A stretch of DNA of 64,000 bases from Colwellia sp. 12G3. Lineage in GTDB: Bacteria > Pseudomonadota > Gammaproteobacteria > Enterobacterales > Alteromonadaceae. A program made the position numbers and the translations under genes. Positions within the stretch are counted from its first letter, which is position 1, and the number at the start of each line of letters is the position of its first letter. The DNA lies in NCBI RefSeq assembly GCF_002836775.1, contig NZ_PJAQ01000066.1, positions 620,001 through 684,000 of the forward strand, given 5' to 3'. Shown in pieces: positions 39,448 to 49,552 of this stretch. The notes beneath the pieces are model-generated. The model was not told where the DNA came from, made no database searches, and was given only the letters and a program-made list of their open reading frames with translations.

Positions 39448-39807
39448 TATTACTTCACCTTATTTTAAAAAACTTGTGTTAGACCAAACGGATTAAAGCA
39501 TCAGAATGTTTGTGTAAAAGTTTCTATTTCTAGCGTCATTTTAATAACTGTGGAGCCCAAATAGGGCTAGAAATAACTATTAGTGATAATCCTATGGCTT
39601 ATTATCACTGCTGGCAATAGTGCTTTAGGAGGCGAGAATACATAGGGTAAACATTATGTAGTTCTTTTTTGTTGTAAGTTATTGTAAAACGGGTATTAAA
39701 TTTATTTTATGAAGTGAGGTAAGTACAATGATTCATATTATTGTACTTTATGATAAACATCATTCATATTGTGAATAATGCTTGATGTGATATGGATGTT
39801 ACAACTT
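39448..39807. other. Intergenic region between glcB and lrgB
   Basis: Holds the glcB promoter region and a perfect 9-bp inverted repeat AAGTACAAT / ATTGTACTT (39721-39748, 10-base spacer), followed by a second, smaller one, ATTCA-TATTG-TGAAT. No ORF of interest. Confidence 0.5.
39721..39748. promoter_or_regulatory. Inverted repeat downstream of lrgB
   Basis: Arms AAGTACAAT and ATTGTACTT with a 10-base spacer. It lacks a T-run on either strand, so is more likely a protein-binding site or transcript-stabilising hairpin than a simple terminator. Confidence 0.4.
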
Positions 39808-40530
39808 TTAGTTAAATAATATCTGTAGTAAAGGTATTAACCAAGGGCTGATCAGTGCGGTGAGTACAGCAGATAAAATCAATGCAACAGAGCTGTATGC
39901 GCCATGTTCTGCACTTTTGCGCACGAGTACCGCAGTGCCTATAACATGGCTAGCACTACCAACAGCTAATCCCTGAGCTTTAGCTGAATTAACGCCAATA
40001 AAGCTCAGCCATTGCGGACCCAGTAACGCACCAAATAAACCTGCAATCAATATGGCGAAAGCCGTAATGGAGCTATCACCAAACAATTGTTCGGTTAAGG
40101 TGATACCTATAGGGGTGGTGACTGATTTTAATGACAAAGCTATCGCTATTTCAGGGGCTTTTATCAACCACATAGCGAGAATAAAGCTTACGGTAATAAC
40201 CACAGTAATACCAAAGACTAAAATCGCGGTCATTTCTCGCCAATAAAAACGTATTTGTTTAAATTGCTGGTAAAGTGGCAAACCTAAGGCAACAATGGCT
40301 GGCTCAAGTAAAAGGTTAAGTACTTGAGTTGTTTGGTTATATTCCTGATAGTTGATCTCAGTTAACAGCAGGAAAGGCACTAATATACAGATAGAAAACA
40401 ACATCGGATTTAACCATATATATTGCCATTTCTGTTGGCATGCAGACGCTAATTGATAGGTTGCTATGGTGATCAAAGTGATAACTAGGCTGGCCAATAT
40501 TGGGCTATTAGCAATAAAAGTGGTTAGCAT
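39808..40530 (-). CDS. lrgB: LrgB/CidB family membrane protein
   Basis: 240 residues, about 6-7 TM helices. The LrgB core is clear: LEPAIVALGLPLYQQ, LSLKSVTTPIGITLTEQL, GLFGALLGP, GSASHVIGTAVLV. Once described only as an antiholin-like partner, the LrgAB pair is now linked to transport of small carboxylates (pyruvate in Bacillus and Streptococcus; glycolate/glycerate for the plant fusion PLGG1). Overlaps the lrgA stop by one base. Its place among glyoxylate genes fits a carboxylate transporter (inference). Confidence 0.92.
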   Translation of the reverse strand: MLTTFIANSPILASLVITLITIATYQLASACQQKWQYIWLNPMLFSICILVPFLLLTEINYQEYNQTTQVLNLLLEPAIVALGLPLYQQFKQIRFYWREMTAILVFGITVVITVSFILAMWLIKAPEIAIALSLKSVTTPIGITLTEQLFGDSSITAFAILIAGLFGALLGPQWLSFIGVNSAKAQGLAVGSASHVIGTAVLVRKSAEHGAYSSVALILSAVLTALISPWLIPLLQILFN

Positions 40531-40910
40531 TATCTTAAGCCCTTCGTTGTTTCGCTCTTGTAATTATCAGGTGTTATTAAAAAACGCTCACTCAAGTAGC
40601 CAATAACCGTGAGTAAGATAAACGTAGAGCTAAAAATAATGATCACTAGTGCAATACCATGTTGCTGAATGAGTTCAAAATGATTAATGATACCCATGCC
40701 AGCAGGCACTAGGCATACGCCCATATGTTTAATAAACCACTGATTTGTTTTGGTTACTCTGTTAGCGCTAAACCAATTGAGTTGTAAAAAAAGCGCGTAA
40801 AGAATCATGCCATATAAACTGGCTGGTAAAGCCGCTAATAAATAATTAGCAACTTTTCCTAGTAGTAAACTTATACTGATGACGAAAATGGTATAAAGCA
40901 CATTATTCAT
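40530..40910 (-). CDS. lrgA: LrgA/CidA family membrane protein
   Basis: 126 residues with four TM helices. Family pattern: LPASLYGMILYALFLQLNW, then FIKHMGVCLVPAGMGIINHFEL. It forms the membrane complex with LrgB. It starts 6 bases after the LysR gene and ends overlapping lrgB, so the three genes form one operon. Confidence 0.92.
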   Translation of the reverse strand: MNNVLYTIFVISISLLLGKVANYLLAALPASLYGMILYALFLQLNWFSANRVTKTNQWFIKHMGVCLVPAGMGIINHFELIQQHGIALVIIIFSSTFILLTVIGYLSERFLITPDNYKSETTKGLR

Positions 40911-40916
40911 AGTAAC

Positions 40917-41867
40917 TTATGTATTCTCCTGACACTTTAGCGCAGCAGCAGCAACAACTAATTGTCGAAACCAAATATGGCTGGCATCATGGTGAAGTAA
41001 AGGGCTCCAGATCATTTTTAGCTCAATGTCAGGGATATCAAAAGGGGGTTTTACAATAGTATAATTACTATCATTTTTATGTAACTGGGCAGCTTTTGTC
41101 GGTAAGGTAGCAATTAAACCATCTTCATAAGCTAACTGCATCGCAACATGATAATTACGGGTAAAAACCTTTATGTCACGTTTCTTACCTAAGCGGGCGA
41201 GTGCTTCATCAACCCAGCCTAGTTTTTGAACATCCTTAGGATCCATGCCAACACCAACACCAAAGCCGGTCTTTGAAACCCAGACATGCTTGGCACCGAG
41301 ATATGCATTTAAGTTAAATTTACTCACTAATGGGCTATCAGCACTTAATAAACAAGAGAAAGAGTCACGCCAAATAGCTTTTTGGTGGAAAGATTGCGGT
41401 AATTCATCAAAGCGGTTAATCGCCATATCAATTTTCCCCGCTTCAACATCATGAAAGGTTACATCACTTGGTGTCATTATATCGAGAGTAATGTTGGGAG
41501 CAACTTCATTCAAGGACCTTAATAGCGTAGGAATGAGTGTTGATGCTGCATAATCACTCGCCATTATTCTGAAAACACGTTGGCTTTTTAATTCGTTAAA
41601 TTCTTCCTCACCTTGTAATGCTTCTTCTAATTCAAGCAATATCTTGCGAATGCTAGGTGCCAAACCTCGGGCACGTTCTGTCGGAACCATACCGTCAGAA
41701 GTACGTACTAAAATAGGGTCGTTAAATAACGTCCTAAGTCGTTTTAAGCCATTACTCATTGCTGGTTGCGTAATGTTAAGTTGGCTTGCTGCCCGCGTAA
41801 CATTCTTCTCTCGCAACAATACGTCTAAATAAATAAGCAAATTCAAATCAATTTTAGAAATATTCAT
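40917..41867 (-). CDS. LysR-type regulator upstream of lrgAB, divergent from aceA
   Basis: 316 residues. The N-terminal winged helix-turn-helix (about 5-65: LNLLIYLDVLLREKNVTRAASQLNITQPAMSNGLKRLR) is of the NodD/NahR-like branch, followed by the effector-binding domain. The operon layout (lysR-lrgA-lrgB) and divergent aceA suggest that it controls both in response to a C2/C3 carboxylate; this is inference. Confidence 0.88.
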   Translation of the reverse strand: MNISKIDLNLLIYLDVLLREKNVTRAASQLNITQPAMSNGLKRLRTLFNDPILVRTSDGMVPTERARGLAPSIRKILLELEEALQGEEEFNELKSQRVFRIMASDYAASTLIPTLLRSLNEVAPNITLDIMTPSDVTFHDVEAGKIDMAINRFDELPQSFHQKAIWRDSFSCLLSADSPLVSKFNLNAYLGAKHVWVSKTGFGVGVGMDPKDVQKLGWVDEALARLGKKRDIKVFTRNYHVAMQLAYEDGLIATLPTKAAQLHKNDSNYTIVKPPFDIPDIELKMIWSPLLHHDASHIWFRQLVVAAAALKCQENT

Positions 41868-42210
41868 GTCATTAATGGCTCTGTAAATAAATATAAGTGA
41901 GATAGATATAAGCTAAATGTAAGGCTAATTCAATGAAATTCTACCTTTTGAGCAATATAAAGCAGCTAGTTATGGCAATAAATGGGTATTTGCATTCATG
42001 GCGTGAATGGTGGTAATAGAGATTATATATTTCAAAAATACCTCTGTGATAGGGTATTGTTTTTGTAGTCCGGTATGAAAGCTTACTTTCTTGCAGTCAT
42101 CTAGGGGTTCAACCTCTGATTTAATGTCTCTAAGTCGAAAGTTAAATAACCAAAACTAATACCTAGTAATAACTACTAATTAATCTACAGCAAGACTTTT
42201 GGAGAATGTT
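41868..42210. promoter_or_regulatory. Divergent lysR / aceA control region
   Basis: 343 bases. Contains the inverted repeat AATACC-N10-GGTATT (42037-42058) and a smaller imperfect one, AGGGGTT / AACCTCT (42103-42117). The first is a candidate LysR site. GGAG at 42201-42204 is the aceA ribosome site. Confidence 0.5.
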
Positions 42211-43794
42211 ATGTCTAATTATCAAAGTGCAATAGAAGCAGTTCAAGCGATTAAAGCAAATGCAGGAAGTTCTTGGGATGCTATAAACCCAGAATCAGTT
42301 GCACGTATGCGTGCACAGAACAAATTCAAAACTGGTTTAGAAATTGCTCAGTATACAGCAGACATTATGCGTAGAGATATGGACGCTTATGATGCTGATA
42401 GTTCACAGTACACTCAATCTCTAGGTTGCTGGCACGGTTTTGTTGGCCAACAGAAAATGATTTCTATTAAGAAGCATTTTGATGGCAAAACAGATCGTCG
42501 TTACTTATACCTTTCGGGTTGGATGGTTGCTGCACTTCGTAGCGAATTTGGTCCTCTTCCTGATCAATCTATGCACGAAAAAACGTCAGTAGCCTCTTTG
42601 GTTGCAGAACTTTACACTTTCCTACGTCAAGCTGATGCACGTGAACTAGGCGGTCTTTTCCGCGAGTTAGATGCAGCAAGCGATGGCGACAAAGCTGCTA
42701 TCCAAGACAAAATTGATAACCACGTTACTCACGTTGTGCCAATTATTGCTGATATCGATGCTGGTTTTGGTAACGCAGAAGCGACTTACCTAATGGCTAA
42801 GCAAATGATCGAAGCCGGTGCTTGTGCTCTTCAAATTGAAAACCAAGTTGCTGATGAAAAGCAATGTGGCCATCAAGACGGTAAAGTAACGGTTCCTCAT
42901 GCTGATTTCCATTCTAAGATCCGCGCATTACGTCATGCTTTCCTAGAGCTAGGTATCGACAACGGCATTATCGTTTCTCGTACTGATTCTGAAGGTGCTG
43001 GTCTTACTAAAGAAATAGCGGTTGTTAAAGAGCCTGGCGATCAAGGTGACATATATAACTCTTTCTTAGACGTTGAAGAGATTGACGTAGCTGATATGGC
43101 TGAAGGCGATGTATGCTTTAACCGTGATGGTAAATTAGTTCGTCCTAAGCGTTTACCTTCTGGTTTATACCAATTCCGTCAAGGTACTGGTGAAGAGCGT
43201 TGTGTATTTGATAGTATCGAAGCAATTAAAGCGGGTGCTGATCTTCTTTGGATTGAAACGGCTACACCAAGCGTTGCTGATATCACGGCAATGATGAACG
43301 AAGTGCGTAAAGAAATCCCGAATGCTAAGCTTGTTTACAACAACAGCCCTTCATTTAACTGGACGCTTAACTTCCGTCAACAAGCATTTGATGCGATGGT
43401 TGATGCTGGTGAAGACGTATCTTCTTACGTTCGTGCTGATTTAATGAATGCTGATTATGACGCTTCTGAATTGTCTGCAAGAGCCGATGAAAAAATCCGT
43501 ACTTTCCAATCTGATACTTCACGTGAAGCAGGTATTTTCCATCACCTAATCACACTGCCTACTTATCACACAACAGCATTGTCTGTTGATAACTTGGCTA
43601 AAGAGTACTTCGGTGATGCGGGTATGCTTGGTTATGTTGAAGGCGTACAACGTAAAGAAATCCGTCAAGGTATCGCGTGTGTTAAACATCAAAACATGTC
43701 AGGCTCTGACATGGGTGATGATCACAAAGAATACTTTGCGGGTGAAAATGCTCTTAAAGCAGGCGGCGCTAACAATACGTCTAACCAGTTTTAA
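42211..43794 (+). CDS. aceA: Isocitrate lyase (long form)
   Basis: 527 residues from the ATG at 42211, chosen for the GGAG six bases upstream; a TTG at 42199 is open but overlaps that site. It cleaves isocitrate to glyoxylate and succinate. The catalytic motif is KQCGH (KKCGH in E. coli) inside NQVADEKQCGHQDGK. The length, about 100 residues above E. coli AceA, is that of the subfamily found in Pseudomonas, Acinetobacter and Colwellia; the Colwellia maris enzyme is a known cold-adapted member. Codon use looks more biased than in neighbours (many CGT, GGT, GCT), suggesting high expression. Confidence 0.97.
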   Translation: MSNYQSAIEAVQAIKANAGSSWDAINPESVARMRAQNKFKTGLEIAQYTADIMRRDMDAYDADSSQYTQSLGCWHGFVGQQKMISIKKHFDGKTDRRYLYLSGWMVAALRSEFGPLPDQSMHEKTSVASLVAELYTFLRQADARELGGLFRELDAASDGDKAAIQDKIDNHVTHVVPIIADIDAGFGNAEATYLMAKQMIEAGACALQIENQVADEKQCGHQDGKVTVPHADFHSKIRALRHAFLELGIDNGIIVSRTDSEGAGLTKEIAVVKEPGDQGDIYNSFLDVEEIDVADMAEGDVCFNRDGKLVRPKRLPSGLYQFRQGTGEERCVFDSIEAIKAGADLLWIETATPSVADITAMMNEVRKEIPNAKLVYNNSPSFNWTLNFRQQAFDAMVDAGEDVSSYVRADLMNADYDASELSARADEKIRTFQSDTSREAGIFHHLITLPTYHTTALSVDNLAKEYFGDAGMLGYVEGVQRKEIRQGIACVKHQNMSGSDMGDDHKEYFAGENALKAGGANNTSNQF

Positions 43795-43832
43795 TAGTAA
43801 CTCGTTTAATTAGGCTTTCCTAATTGAATAAT

Positions 43833-43860
43833 AAAAACCAGCCATCAAGGCTGGTTTTTT
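43833..43860 (+). terminator. aceA terminator
   Basis: Stem AAAAACCAGCC / GGCTGGTTTTTT with a 5-base loop, 38 bases after the stop. Confidence 0.92.
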
Positions 43861-43898
43861 GTTTTAAATCGCATAATAAATTAGTTTTAATTGAGGCA

Positions 43899-43938
43899 CA
43901 AAAAAAGGCTGCTTTCTAAAGTGAAGTGACAGCCTTTT
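43899..43938 (-). terminator. Terminator of the DUF481 gene
   Basis: Minus-strand stem AAAAGGCTG / CAGCCTTTT followed by further T, with a loop of about 18 bases that can pair partly. Confidence 0.75.
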
Positions 43939-43995
43939 CTAATGTTAAGCGCGTAAAAAACGGTATCGCTAACTGAGTGTTCTTTAGTTAAGAGC

Positions 43996-44808
43996 TTAGA
44001 AGCTATAAACTAAAGTCACTGATGTTTCAGTGTTAGTTTTCTCAAAACCTTGTTCTACTTCAGTATCGTAATCAACACGAAAAGCGAATTTAAACTGTAA
44101 TGATTCAATTAACTTAGTCGTTAATGATGTTTCTGACTTATAAACACTGTTTTTATCAGACTCAAGCGCTTGCTTAGCAACAAAGTACTGTTTAAATTCA
44201 ACAAAGTCATTGATTTGTTTCGTATATAAAGCTTGTGCTTGAACTATTACCGCAGTTTCGCTGCTTTCAATAATCGCAGCATTTGTTGCTGTTGCTGCTT
44301 CTGCACGGGTTACGTCGTATTTTACACCCGGTCCGATATCAGCAAAAAATGAACTTGTTTCAGTTTCCCACCAATGACGACCCCAACCAGCGGAGAACGA
44401 GGTTTGATAAGAGAAGCTGCTGAATTTATCTTGTTGATAAAAAAGGTTACCGTAAAGGTAGTTTTTACCATTTTTATGCAGCGAATAGTTAGTTTGACCT
44501 AATATATCCCATTTATTATCAGTGCTTTCAAAAGAATCTTGGCCAGTATCTTCATCTTCTTTTTCAAGTTTTTTAGCAAGAGCATTAAAAGCTAATAGGT
44601 TCAACCATTGACCTTCTTCATGCTTGATATTTAAGCCGGCTTTGATATCGCCGCTTTTAGTATTACCTGTTTTAAATAACATACCTAATTCGGCAGAAAC
44701 AGTTAAAGAAGATTTTTCTTCAGCGACTGCTTCTTCTGCCATGGCATATTGACCTGATAGAGGTAATAAAAGAAGTGCTGCAATAGCTATTTTAGATTTC
44801 ATGTTCAT
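43996..44808 (-). CDS. DUF481 (YdiY-like) outer-membrane protein
   Basis: 270 residues; signal peptide about 1-24 (YAMA|EEAV). The mature part has the DUF481 beta-barrel pattern: ELGMLFKTGNTKSGDIKAGLNIKHEEGQW, LYGNLFYQQDKFSSFSYQTS, AGWGRHWWETETSSF, and ends with an outer-membrane C-terminal signature (TSVTLVYSF). Function of the family is unknown; some members respond to salt or acid. Single-gene unit. Confidence 0.88.
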   Translation of the reverse strand: MNMKSKIAIAALLLLPLSGQYAMAEEAVAEEKSSLTVSAELGMLFKTGNTKSGDIKAGLNIKHEEGQWLNLLAFNALAKKLEKEDEDTGQDSFESTDNKWDILGQTNYSLHKNGKNYLYGNLFYQQDKFSSFSYQTSFSAGWGRHWWETETSSFFADIGPGVKYDVTRAEAATATNAAIIESSETAVIVQAQALYTKQINDFVEFKQYFVAKQALESDKNSVYKSETSLTTKLIESLQFKFAFRVDYDTEVEQGFEKTNTETSVTLVYSF

Positions 44809-45059
44809 CCTTAAAAAATGATTATATCGATTAAAATGTTGATGTATTAAATTTTACGCGATCCTATCAAATTTTAACTATATAGCCAACGTGTAAACAA
44901 GGTGTAAATGAAAGAAGTTACATTAAGTTTCACTTTATCGGTACGTTTTAGCTAACTTAGGGCGACGAATTTACAATGTTTATGATTTCAAAAATAAAAA
45001 ATAAATCACTGTTATAAGTCGTCATTAATATTTCATTGCTATTGAATCACAAAAAATAT

Positions 45060-46139
45060 TTAGTTACTTGTGGTAACAATATCTCCGATAACGAGACCCG
45101 AGATAATTGCAACAAAACCTTGTTCATTTATTTCGCCTAAGCGTACAAACCGTTTTTGACTTTGTCCATTAACCAGTACGTGAACAAAGTCGAGTTGCCC
45201 AACTTGAGAAACACTATCTTTGGGGACATAAAGTTTTTGTGCGTGACCTGCAGGAATTAATAAACGGGCATACATGCCAGGTAATAAACTTTCTTGGTAA
45301 GGTAAGCTCACTTTTATTAAAAAGCTACGTGAACCGGTATTCGCTGCAGGCACTATTTCTTCAACTAGGCCGACAACTTTTTGTTTTATTGTCGGTAAGT
45401 CTACTGTGATACTTTGTCCTTGACTGAGCGTCAGGGCGAGTTGCTCACGCACTTGCGCTTCAACACGTAATGAAAGGGGATTGTATAGCGATAATAACTT
45501 CCCACCGGCTTGTGCTGTATTGCCGGGCTCAGCAAAACGATCAACAATCTTGCCATTAATCGGCGCACGCAATGTTGCGTAGCTTAACGTGGTTTGTGCT
45601 TGAGCTAAGTTTTGTTGAGCTGCTGTTAGCTCGGCCTTAATGCTTTGATAGTCAGCCTTACTTTTATCTAGATCAAACTGAGAAGCTATTTTCTTATTAA
45701 ATAACTCGCTAGCACGCTGATAATTTTGTTGTGCTTCAGTATGTCGAGCAAGCATGGCATTGACCTGCTCTTTGGCTTCAATTACTTTTGATGATAAATC
45801 TTTATTTTCTAAGGTGATTAATACGTCACCTTTTTTAACTATATCACCTGCTCGTACGTTAATTTTATCAATACGTGCCAGCAGTCTTGAAGAGATAATT
45901 GTTGTTTGTTTTGCAGTAATACTAGCAGCAACGCCTTCAAATATTGCTTCTTTACTGCTCTTTACAACATAGCTAGTCGCATTAATTAATGCAGAGGATT
46001 GAGCTTCAAAACCAGGTGATACTTTTTTGTTAAAAGATCCCGCTAACCAAGCCACCATTATGAGTAATAGTATAAGTGCTAATATAGGCGCAATAAATTT
46101 TTTAACTGTATTTTCTTTTTGAACTTGAGGTGTACTCAT
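45060..46139 (-). CDS. RND efflux periplasmic adaptor
   Basis: 359 residues of the membrane fusion (AcrA/HlyD) family. An N-terminal membrane anchor (about 15-35), a lipoyl/barrel-sandwich half (ARIDKINVRAGDIVKKGDVLITLE), an alpha-helical hairpin (about 115-185, AQQNYQRASELFNKKI), the second half (ATLRAPINGKIVDRFAEPGN) and a beta-barrel domain. Start overlaps the pump gene stop by 4 bases (ATGA), so it is translationally coupled. No outer-membrane channel gene follows; TolC is presumably supplied from elsewhere. Confidence 0.94.
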   Translation of the reverse strand: MSTPQVQKENTVKKFIAPILALILLLIMVAWLAGSFNKKVSPGFEAQSSALINATSYVVKSSKEAIFEGVAASITAKQTTIISSRLLARIDKINVRAGDIVKKGDVLITLENKDLSSKVIEAKEQVNAMLARHTEAQQNYQRASELFNKKIASQFDLDKSKADYQSIKAELTAAQQNLAQAQTTLSYATLRAPINGKIVDRFAEPGNTAQAGGKLLSLYNPLSLRVEAQVREQLALTLSQGQSITVDLPTIKQKVVGLVEEIVPAANTGSRSFLIKVSLPYQESLLPGMYARLLIPAGHAQKLYVPKDSVSQVGQLDFVHVLVNGQSQKRFVRLGEINEQGFVAIISGLVIGDIVTTSN

Positions 46140-49100
46140 GATGAAGCCTTATTCTCTAATGAATCGTCTAATGGGTGATCTACTTCGTTGTCGTTATCTT
46201 TATTGCCATCAAAAACTAATGAATAGACGATAGGAACTACCAGCAGCGTAAATACCGTTGAAGAGATAATGCCAAATATAATCGCTATGGCCAGTCCACT
46301 AAAGACAGGATCTAAGGTGATAATTAAATTACCCAATAGCGTTGTACCGGCAGTTAATAAAACTGGTCTCATTCTTACCGCGCCTGCTTGAATTAATGAT
46401 TCTTTGATTGAGGAACCTTGCTGCTGAGCTTGGCTAATAAACTCAATTAAAATTAATGAATTTCTAACCACTATGCCTGCCAGAGCAATCATGCCTATCA
46501 TCGCTGTAGCGGTGAATAGAATTGGATCAGGTGCACCTGCAACTTGACGTTCACCAAATTGATTCAATAAGAAGAAACCCGGCATAATACCAATAACCGT
46601 TAACGGGATAGCAGACATTATAATGCCTGATAAAGCAGCTGAGCCTGTTTGAATGCGTAGAACAATAAATATTGCCGTGAGTGCGAACACAAAAGCTAGC
46701 CCCATATCACGAAACACTCTAATGGTTATGCGCCATTCACCTTCACCACTAAATGAAAGCTCAATATCATCGGGTAATTGCCAAGCAATACCACCACCAT
46801 TAGCGAAGAAGCTGCGCTCTTGCCAGTTTTGTTGATTGGTTGACTCAATACTCTCAGTATTGAGGTAAGTTTTATGCTGAACTAAGTCGCTATTGATGTC
46901 TGCAATAACTTCAGCAGGTGTTCTACCAGAAATATCCGCAGTGACATAAACAACCGGTCTTAAATCTTTGTGGAATATTGCTTTATCACGGGTGTGTTCA
47001 ATAAACTCACCAAGTTCCCCTAAAGACACTAAAGGTTGTGGCGCTATATCAATGCCTTGCGGCGTGCTGTTTTGTACTATACCTGCTTGCCCTTTTAAAG
47101 ATAAGCGTTGTAAATCGCTTAATGATTGACGTTGTTCAAGGGGCAATTTTATATTAATGGCCAAGGCAGATGCTTCATTATCAAGGTGTAAATAACCGGC
47201 AATTTGTCCTTTTGTTGCCACAGCAATAGTTTGGTTAATACTTGCAGTCGATATGCCAGACAGTGCTGCTTTGGTTTTATCACTAACAAAGCGTAATTTT
47301 GTTTGTTCGCCGCCGACTGTAGAGTCGACTTCGACCACAAATGGCTCTAACTTTAGACGCTGTTCAACTAAGCTTGCTGCCTGTTGTAAACTGGCATATG
47401 GGGTAAATTCATTGCCATATATTTCTGCAACAAGTGTACTTAATACCGGGGGACCTGGTGGCACTTCTACCACACGTATTTTTATATCACTGTCTTGTGC
47501 TAATGCATTATTGAGCGATGCTAAGTGCTCACGCATTCTTAATACAATGGCATGAGATTGATGTTCGCGTTGGCTTTTATCAAGTAATAGGACGCGCAAA
47601 TCAGCTAAGTATGGAGCGTGACGTTGATAGTACTGTCGAACCATACCGTTAAAGTCTATGGGAGAGGGGAGTCCAACATAACTGGCAATGGTGGTCACTT
47701 CAGGAATTTTTTGTAATATTACCGACACTTTTTTTGCCATGGCAGCCGTTTGCTCTAAAGTGGCACTCTCGGGCATATCAATAATGACCTGTACTTCATT
47801 TTTATTATCAAAAGGTAATAATTTAAGTGGCACCCAACGCATTACAGGTAACAAAGCAGCAAGTAAAAATAACAGTAATACCAAAGCGAGAACGGCCTTT
47901 CCTTTTGCACGGCTATCTAGAAGTGGCGTTAGTATTCTACGATAAAAACGTTGAAAACCAAGCGGTTTTTCTGCCTCAGTGACACTGGTTGATATCGCTT
48001 TAGCCTTAATAAGTTTTCCAGCTAGCCATGGGGTAACTAAAAAAGCCACCAAGGTTGAACTGATGACACTTAACGGAACATTAAAGGCCATTGGTGCCAT
48101 ATAAGGTCCCATCATGCCGGTTATAAATGCGAGGGGGATAAAGGCAAGTACAATAGTAACGGTAGACATTAACAAAGGTACACGTATTTCGTTGATAGCC
48201 GAGACTATAGCGTCATGCATGTTTTTAGTATTCGCTTTTCCTTTAATTTTTGCTAAATACCGTTCAATATTATCGACGCCAGTAATAGGGTCATCGACTA
48301 ATAAACCTAATGATAAAATAAGCGCAAACAGGGTGACGCGATTTATGGTGTAACCAAAGAGTAGATCTAGCGATAAGGTGATGCCATAACAAATAGGTAC
48401 CGCTAAACCAACGACTAAGGCAGAGCGCCAACCTAAAAATACGCCAATGAAAACCACTACCGTAAAAACAGCAAACGCTAAGCTGGTGGTTAAATCATTT
48501 ACTTTTTCGTTAGCTGTTGCACCATAGTCGCGTAAAATTTGTACTTCGACATTGGCAGGGAATATTGTCGATTGTAATTGTGCTATTTTCTCATGTACGG
48601 CGTTGGCAACCGTTACGGCATTACTACCTTCTTGTTTGGCAACACTAATCGTTACCATGGGGTGATCGGCACTAGCGCCACTAACCGAATTGTTAGTGTA
48701 GTCTAGCCAGGTATAACTTGTTTGTTCCGCGGGACCATCGACCACATCAGCGATATCTTTTAGTAAGATAACACTACCATCAATAACACTAATAGGGGTT
48801 TGCTTTAGGGCATTAATATCCCGATAGGTATCACCACTTTCAAGCACAATCGATTGATTCGATAAGGTAATATTACCGTGGTTTTCAAGTACATTTGACA
48901 CTTTAATCGCATTAAAAATATCATCGACAGTAACTTGTCGTGCGGTCATTTGTTCGGGATTTATATTTACTTGTATTTGGCGGGCGCGACCACCAACAAT
49001 ATTAACCTCACTGGTGTTTTCAATCGCTTGTAAAAAGGTAGACACTTCTTGTGCAAGTCGTCTTAAGGCGAAATCATCTACTTGACTACTATCGTTGCTA

Positions 49101-49552
49101 TATAACGCTAACATGACAATAGCGACATCATCCACTTCAACAGGTTTTACTCGCCAATTACTGACAATGGCAGGAATTTTCTCCGTATTAGCGTGTAATT
49201 TGTTATAGGTATTTAACAGTGCTCGTTCGCGATTTTCTCCGACCGTAAATCGCAGGGTAACCACAGATTGATTGCTATTACTGACTGAATAAACGTGCTC
49301 TACGCCTTTTACTTGCGCTAATAGTTTTTCAAGTGGAGTGGTAACTAAGCGTTCTACTTGTTTGGCGTTAACCCCAGGGGCATCGACGATAACATCGATC
49401 ATAGGCACAACAATTTGTGGTTCTTCTTCACGTGGCGTAAAGTTGAGCGCCATCAAGCCTGCCAGTATCGATAAGATCAAAATAAATAGTGGGATTTTAC
49501 TCTTAAGTACTTTACTCAGTAACCTTGTGGTAAAAGTTGTTTCAGTAGTCAT
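46136..49552 (-). CDS. RND efflux pump, inner-membrane permease
   Basis: 1138 residues of the AcrB/HAE family with twelve TM helices in two halves and two large periplasmic loops. The proton-relay Asp pair is present in TM4 (LLVDDPITGVDNIERY). Other motifs: AGLMALNFTPREEEPQI near the N-terminus and GIVVRNSLILIEFI in TM10. It exports hydrophobic or amphipathic compounds through a tripartite channel. Its start overlaps the arsR stop by 11 bases. The branch is the one with 'EEEPQ' after TM1, of unknown substrate. Confidence 0.95.
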   Translation of the reverse strand: MTTETTFTTRLLSKVLKSKIPLFILILSILAGLMALNFTPREEEPQIVVPMIDVIVDAPGVNAKQVERLVTTPLEKLLAQVKGVEHVYSVSNSNQSVVTLRFTVGENRERALLNTYNKLHANTEKIPAIVSNWRVKPVEVDDVAIVMLALYSNDSSQVDDFALRRLAQEVSTFLQAIENTSEVNIVGGRARQIQVNINPEQMTARQVTVDDIFNAIKVSNVLENHGNITLSNQSIVLESGDTYRDINALKQTPISVIDGSVILLKDIADVVDGPAEQTSYTWLDYTNNSVSGASADHPMVTISVAKQEGSNAVTVANAVHEKIAQLQSTIFPANVEVQILRDYGATANEKVNDLTTSLAFAVFTVVVFIGVFLGWRSALVVGLAVPICYGITLSLDLLFGYTINRVTLFALILSLGLLVDDPITGVDNIERYLAKIKGKANTKNMHDAIVSAINEIRVPLLMSTVTIVLAFIPLAFITGMMGPYMAPMAFNVPLSVISSTLVAFLVTPWLAGKLIKAKAISTSVTEAEKPLGFQRFYRRILTPLLDSRAKGKAVLALVLLLFLLAALLPVMRWVPLKLLPFDNKNEVQVIIDMPESATLEQTAAMAKKVSVILQKIPEVTTIASYVGLPSPIDFNGMVRQYYQRHAPYLADLRVLLLDKSQREHQSHAIVLRMREHLASLNNALAQDSDIKIRVVEVPPGPPVLSTLVAEIYGNEFTPYASLQQAASLVEQRLKLEPFVVEVDSTVGGEQTKLRFVSDKTKAALSGISTASINQTIAVATKGQIAGYLHLDNEASALAINIKLPLEQRQSLSDLQRLSLKGQAGIVQNSTPQGIDIAPQPLVSLGELGEFIEHTRDKAIFHKDLRPVVYVTADISGRTPAEVIADINSDLVQHKTYLNTESIESTNQQNWQERSFFANGGGIAWQLPDDIELSFSGEGEWRITIRVFRDMGLAFVFALTAIFIVLRIQTGSAALSGIIMSAIPLTVIGIMPGFFLLNQFGERQVAGAPDPILFTATAMIGMIALAGIVVRNSLILIEFISQAQQQGSSIKESLIQAGAVRMRPVLLTAGTTLLGNLIITLDPVFSGLAIAIIFGIISSTVFTLLVVPIVYSLVFDGNKDNDNEVDHPLDDSLENKASS

